From: Ricinus communis
Lineage: Eukaryota; Streptophyta; Magnoliopsida; Malpighiales; Euphorbiaceae
Direction: 5' to 3'
Length of the DNA: 64,000 nt
Assembly (NCBI RefSeq): GCF_019578655.1
Contig: NC_063263.1
Span: 19,653,001-19,717,000 of the forward strand
The notes under the pieces were generated by a model, which saw nothing but the letters and a program-made list of their open reading frames with translations, did not search any database and had not been told where the DNA came from. The position numbers and the translations under genes are program-made. This document shows positions 62,215 to 64,000 of the stretch, piece by piece (within the stretch, counting starts at the first letter, position 1; every line of letters starts with the position of its first letter).

Positions 62215-62482
62215 TGTTGGCATGGAGCAGAAGTTTTATTTTTTTCTTCTCATTTTTTTCATTAGCTAATATAACATATTTATATAGGAGTTATGTTAGA
62301 GGTTTGTTAACCAAACTTTCATGATTTAAGGAAGTTTGTCTATAAAAAATAAATTAGAAATAAACTCCTCCATATTTTACACTAAATATTAATTAAAATA
62401 TTACCTAATATGATATGGAAAATAATAAAATATTTTATTATATCAGTACTTGCATCAAACATTATGGCATCATATCTCAATA
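62215..62482 (-). repeat. Element B 5' LTR
   Basis: A 268-bp partner of the LTR at 53416-53687. On the + strand it ends in TA rather than CA. Relative to the other copy it carries many C-to-T and G-to-A changes, as expected for silenced, methylated DNA. It is followed by the target duplication GTTTA. Confidence 0.9.
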
Positions 62483-62822
62483 GTTTATCGGTGATTCTCT
62501 CATTTCTTGGAAGTCCAAGAAGTAGAATACAATTTCTCGTTCATCCTTCGGACCCGAGTATCATGCCCTAACATCTGTCACCTGCAGTGGCTACTGTTTT
62601 TTCTTCAAGACCTTCAAGTTTCTCATTCACAACCAACAAACCTTTGAGATCGATCGTCACATTGTTCGTCAGAAGCTGCTTGTTGGTTTGATTCGGTTGA
62701 TGCCTATCGGCTTTTCTCATCAATTGGCAGATTGTTTTACAAAGGCTTTGCCTTCTACTTCTTTTTCCAATTCTATTTCCAAGCTGGGTATACACAAGGT
62801 ATATACTCCAGCTTAAGGGGGG
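62483..62822 (+). mobile_element. Copia element A, right part (RNase H end and polypurine tract)
   Basis: This resumes the RNase H reading broken at 53415: FIGDSLISWKSKK, an SFGPEYHALTS stretch, then RHIVRQKLLVGLIRLMPIGF and LADCFTKALPSTSF. It ends with a stop at 62814-62816 and the polypurine tract AAGGGGGG. A stop codon inside the SWKSKK region and a frame change near 62580 show decay. Confidence 0.87.
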
Positions 62823-63012
62823 CTAATACAGCTTTAGTTATTTATGGTTTTTTCTGTTTATCTTGGTCAGTTTAGCATGCTGTGCATTTGTGTACACCTG
62901 ACTAAGTTTCATTAGAGGAGTTAGTTAAGTTGTTAGCTTAATCAACTTAGCTTTGTATATAAGCAATTTTATTTCTTGTTTTCGTTAATGAGAATTATTA
63001 ATCTTTTCCACA
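62823..63012 (+). repeat. Element A 3' LTR (probable)
   Basis: The segment directly after the polypurine tract runs from CTAATACAGC to about TTTTCCACA. It contains a TATA-like TGTATATAAGC near 62954. With no 5' LTR to compare, both borders are estimates. Confidence 0.55.
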
Positions 63013-63465
63013 AAACCTTCAGGAAAAGAAATTCAAGAGTACTGGAATCTGCAAGAATCGGATTAATGGAGCATTTAAATTTGTGGAGAGTTTAGTTTCA
63101 CCCAAGTCAAAACTTGATATTTTAAGTTTGAAGCACTAATGGAGCAATGGTGCTCTAAGCTAATACTAATAGCATAGTTTTCTTTTCTTTTTGTTTTTTT
63201 GTTTTTCCTTTTCAATTTTTGCACTAATTCCTTTCTCTCTGTTGAGTTACAATTCATGGATTTCAGACTTCTTATCAGCTTATTTGGGTTCATTTACAAA
63301 TCAGCATAATTGTTTAATTTTACAAATAAAACTTTCAACACTGAGAGATTGTTAACTATTTTGATAAATAAATGAACAAATAACACTTCACTCAATGGGA
63401 GAAATTGTCATCTAGCTCTTCACTGCAGATCTTACACATGAGAAAAGTAATCCATATCATATCAC
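63013..63465. other. Intergenic, 3' flank of the distal kinase gene
   Basis: AT-rich DNA follows element A and includes the 3' UTR region of the kinase gene on the - strand. No other gene or repeat is recognisable. Confidence 0.4.
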
Positions 63466-64000
63466 TCAACATGAATTTTGAATCAAGCTGCTTGATTCTG
63501 AAGAATCAATTAACATGGAAGAAGACTCTTCTCCATCATTTATGACTTCTTCTGGATATATAAAAGGCCTTGGAGGCAATTGCAGACTTTCCAAATCTCC
63601 TTCAAGCATCTCTATTACTTCGTTCATCGGAGGGCGATTGCTGGGTTTCATTTGTATACACCATAATCCTACCACAACCATCTTCTCAGCAATTTTATCT
63701 GACTCCTCCATTCCGTCCCCACCAGCGACAACCTTTCCACTAGAGACTTCATCATAAACCCAGAAAGGAAAGTAGCTTTCACTTGAATTTTCTATCAATG
63801 CATTCAATTTCTTCCTTTTCCCTGCCATTTCTAGTAACAACATCCCGAAGCTATAGACATCAGCTTTGCATGAGACATTCCCAATGTTTCTATAGAATAA
63901 CTCAGGAGCCATGTACCCTATTGTTCCCCTTGCTGCAGTGAGAGACTTAATGCTGTCTTTCGTTGCACATAGTTTCGCAAGGCCAAAATCAGAAATCTTG
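63466..64000 (-). CDS. LRK10L-type receptor-like kinase, 3' part only (continues past the window)
   Basis: This is the C-terminal part of a Ser/Thr receptor-like kinase, entering from the right edge of the window. Reading on the - strand it begins inside the activation segment ([16 protein letters not shown]), then [53 protein letters not shown] and LQLPPRPFIYPEE. It stops at 63466-63468 after a Ser-rich tail. The frame is uninterrupted within the window. It is a close paralogue of the pseudogene at 49576-50774 and probably its tandem neighbour before the Copia insertions. The catalytic loop and everything N-terminal lie outside the window. Confidence 0.9.
   Translation of the reverse strand, partial: KISDFGLAKLCATKDSIKSLTAARGTIGYMAPELFYRNIGNVSCKADVYSFGMLLLEMAGKRKKLNALIENSSESYFPFWVYDEVSSGKVVAGGDGMEESDKIAEKMVVVGLWCIQMKPSNRPPMNEVIEMLEGDLESLQLPPRPFIYPEEVINDGEESSSMLIDSSESSSLIQNSC

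Larger units (their letters stand above)
53416..62482 (-). mobile_element. Copia element B (nested in A, itself split by C)
   Basis: A Ty1/Copia element reads on the - strand between LTRs at 53416-53687 and 62215-62482. It is flanked by the 5-bp target duplication GTTTA at 53411-53415 and 62483-62487. In transcript order it shows gag (about 62090-61160), integrase (60951-60175) and reverse transcriptase (59622 to 59380). The RT continues beyond element C at 54816-54435, with YVDDILVIG and DLGKMYHFLGIEI, followed by RNase H (54395-53934). Frameshifts and stops are present throughout. The primer site TGGTATGAGAAC lies next to the 5' LTR, and a purine tract (AAGGAGGAG) precedes the 3' LTR. LTR divergence of about 11% makes it older than element C. 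Confidence 0.9.

Overview
The window is plant nuclear DNA. Protein-coding genes are split by GT-AG introns, the intergenic DNA is very AT-rich, and the repeats are Ty1/Copia and Gypsy-type LTR retrotransposons. Protein matches (mitochondrial biotin synthase, a plant thiol peroxidase of the GPX family, a NAC-like factor, GEX2, LRK10L-type kinases) point to a eudicot. A Malpighiales/Euphorbiaceae source is my impression only and is not shown by the sequence.

Layout. BIO2 (334-4967, +, 6 exons, 375 aa) and cytosolic isoleucine-tRNA ligase (23151-7314, -, 27 exons, 1175 aa) are convergent. About 2.3 kb separates them, and it holds a roughly 0.7 kb imperfect palindrome. From 23.2 to 34.3 kb there is gene-poor DNA with a decayed Copia element (about 26.94-30.37 kb) and, inserted at its 3' end, a 2350-bp solo LTR (30370-32719) with a 5-bp target duplication carrying one mismatch. 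Three + strand genes follow: a GPX-family peroxidase with a membrane-anchor N terminus (34310-37031, 6 exons), an intronless divergent NAC-like gene (38443-39429), and the gamete surface protein GEX2 (41038-49354, 17 exons, 1130 aa).

From 49.6 kb to the end lies a cluster of LRK10L-type receptor-kinase sequences on the - strand. A pseudogene with two single-base insertions (49576-50774) and the 3' part of an apparently intact paralogue (63466 to beyond the window) flank a three-level nest of Copia elements. Element A (+) is split inside its RNase H region by element B (-, 53416-62482, duplication GTTTA). Element B is split inside its reverse transcriptase by element C (+, 54822-59374, duplication CTACC). 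LTR divergence (about 11% for B, 10/235 for C) agrees with the insertion order.

All multi-exon models were assembled by hand from splice signals and reading-phase continuity. Every exon junction in the four multi-exon genes is phase-consistent. No tRNA, rRNA, CRISPR array or bacterial-type operon was seen. The genes show no joint pathway; they are ordinary plant gene neighbours. The most interesting items are the bacterial-adhesin-like repeats in the C-terminal half of GEX2, the paired MSA-like promoter repeat before the NAC-like gene, the TA...TA-ended young Copia element, and the long palindrome between BIO2 and the tRNA ligase.
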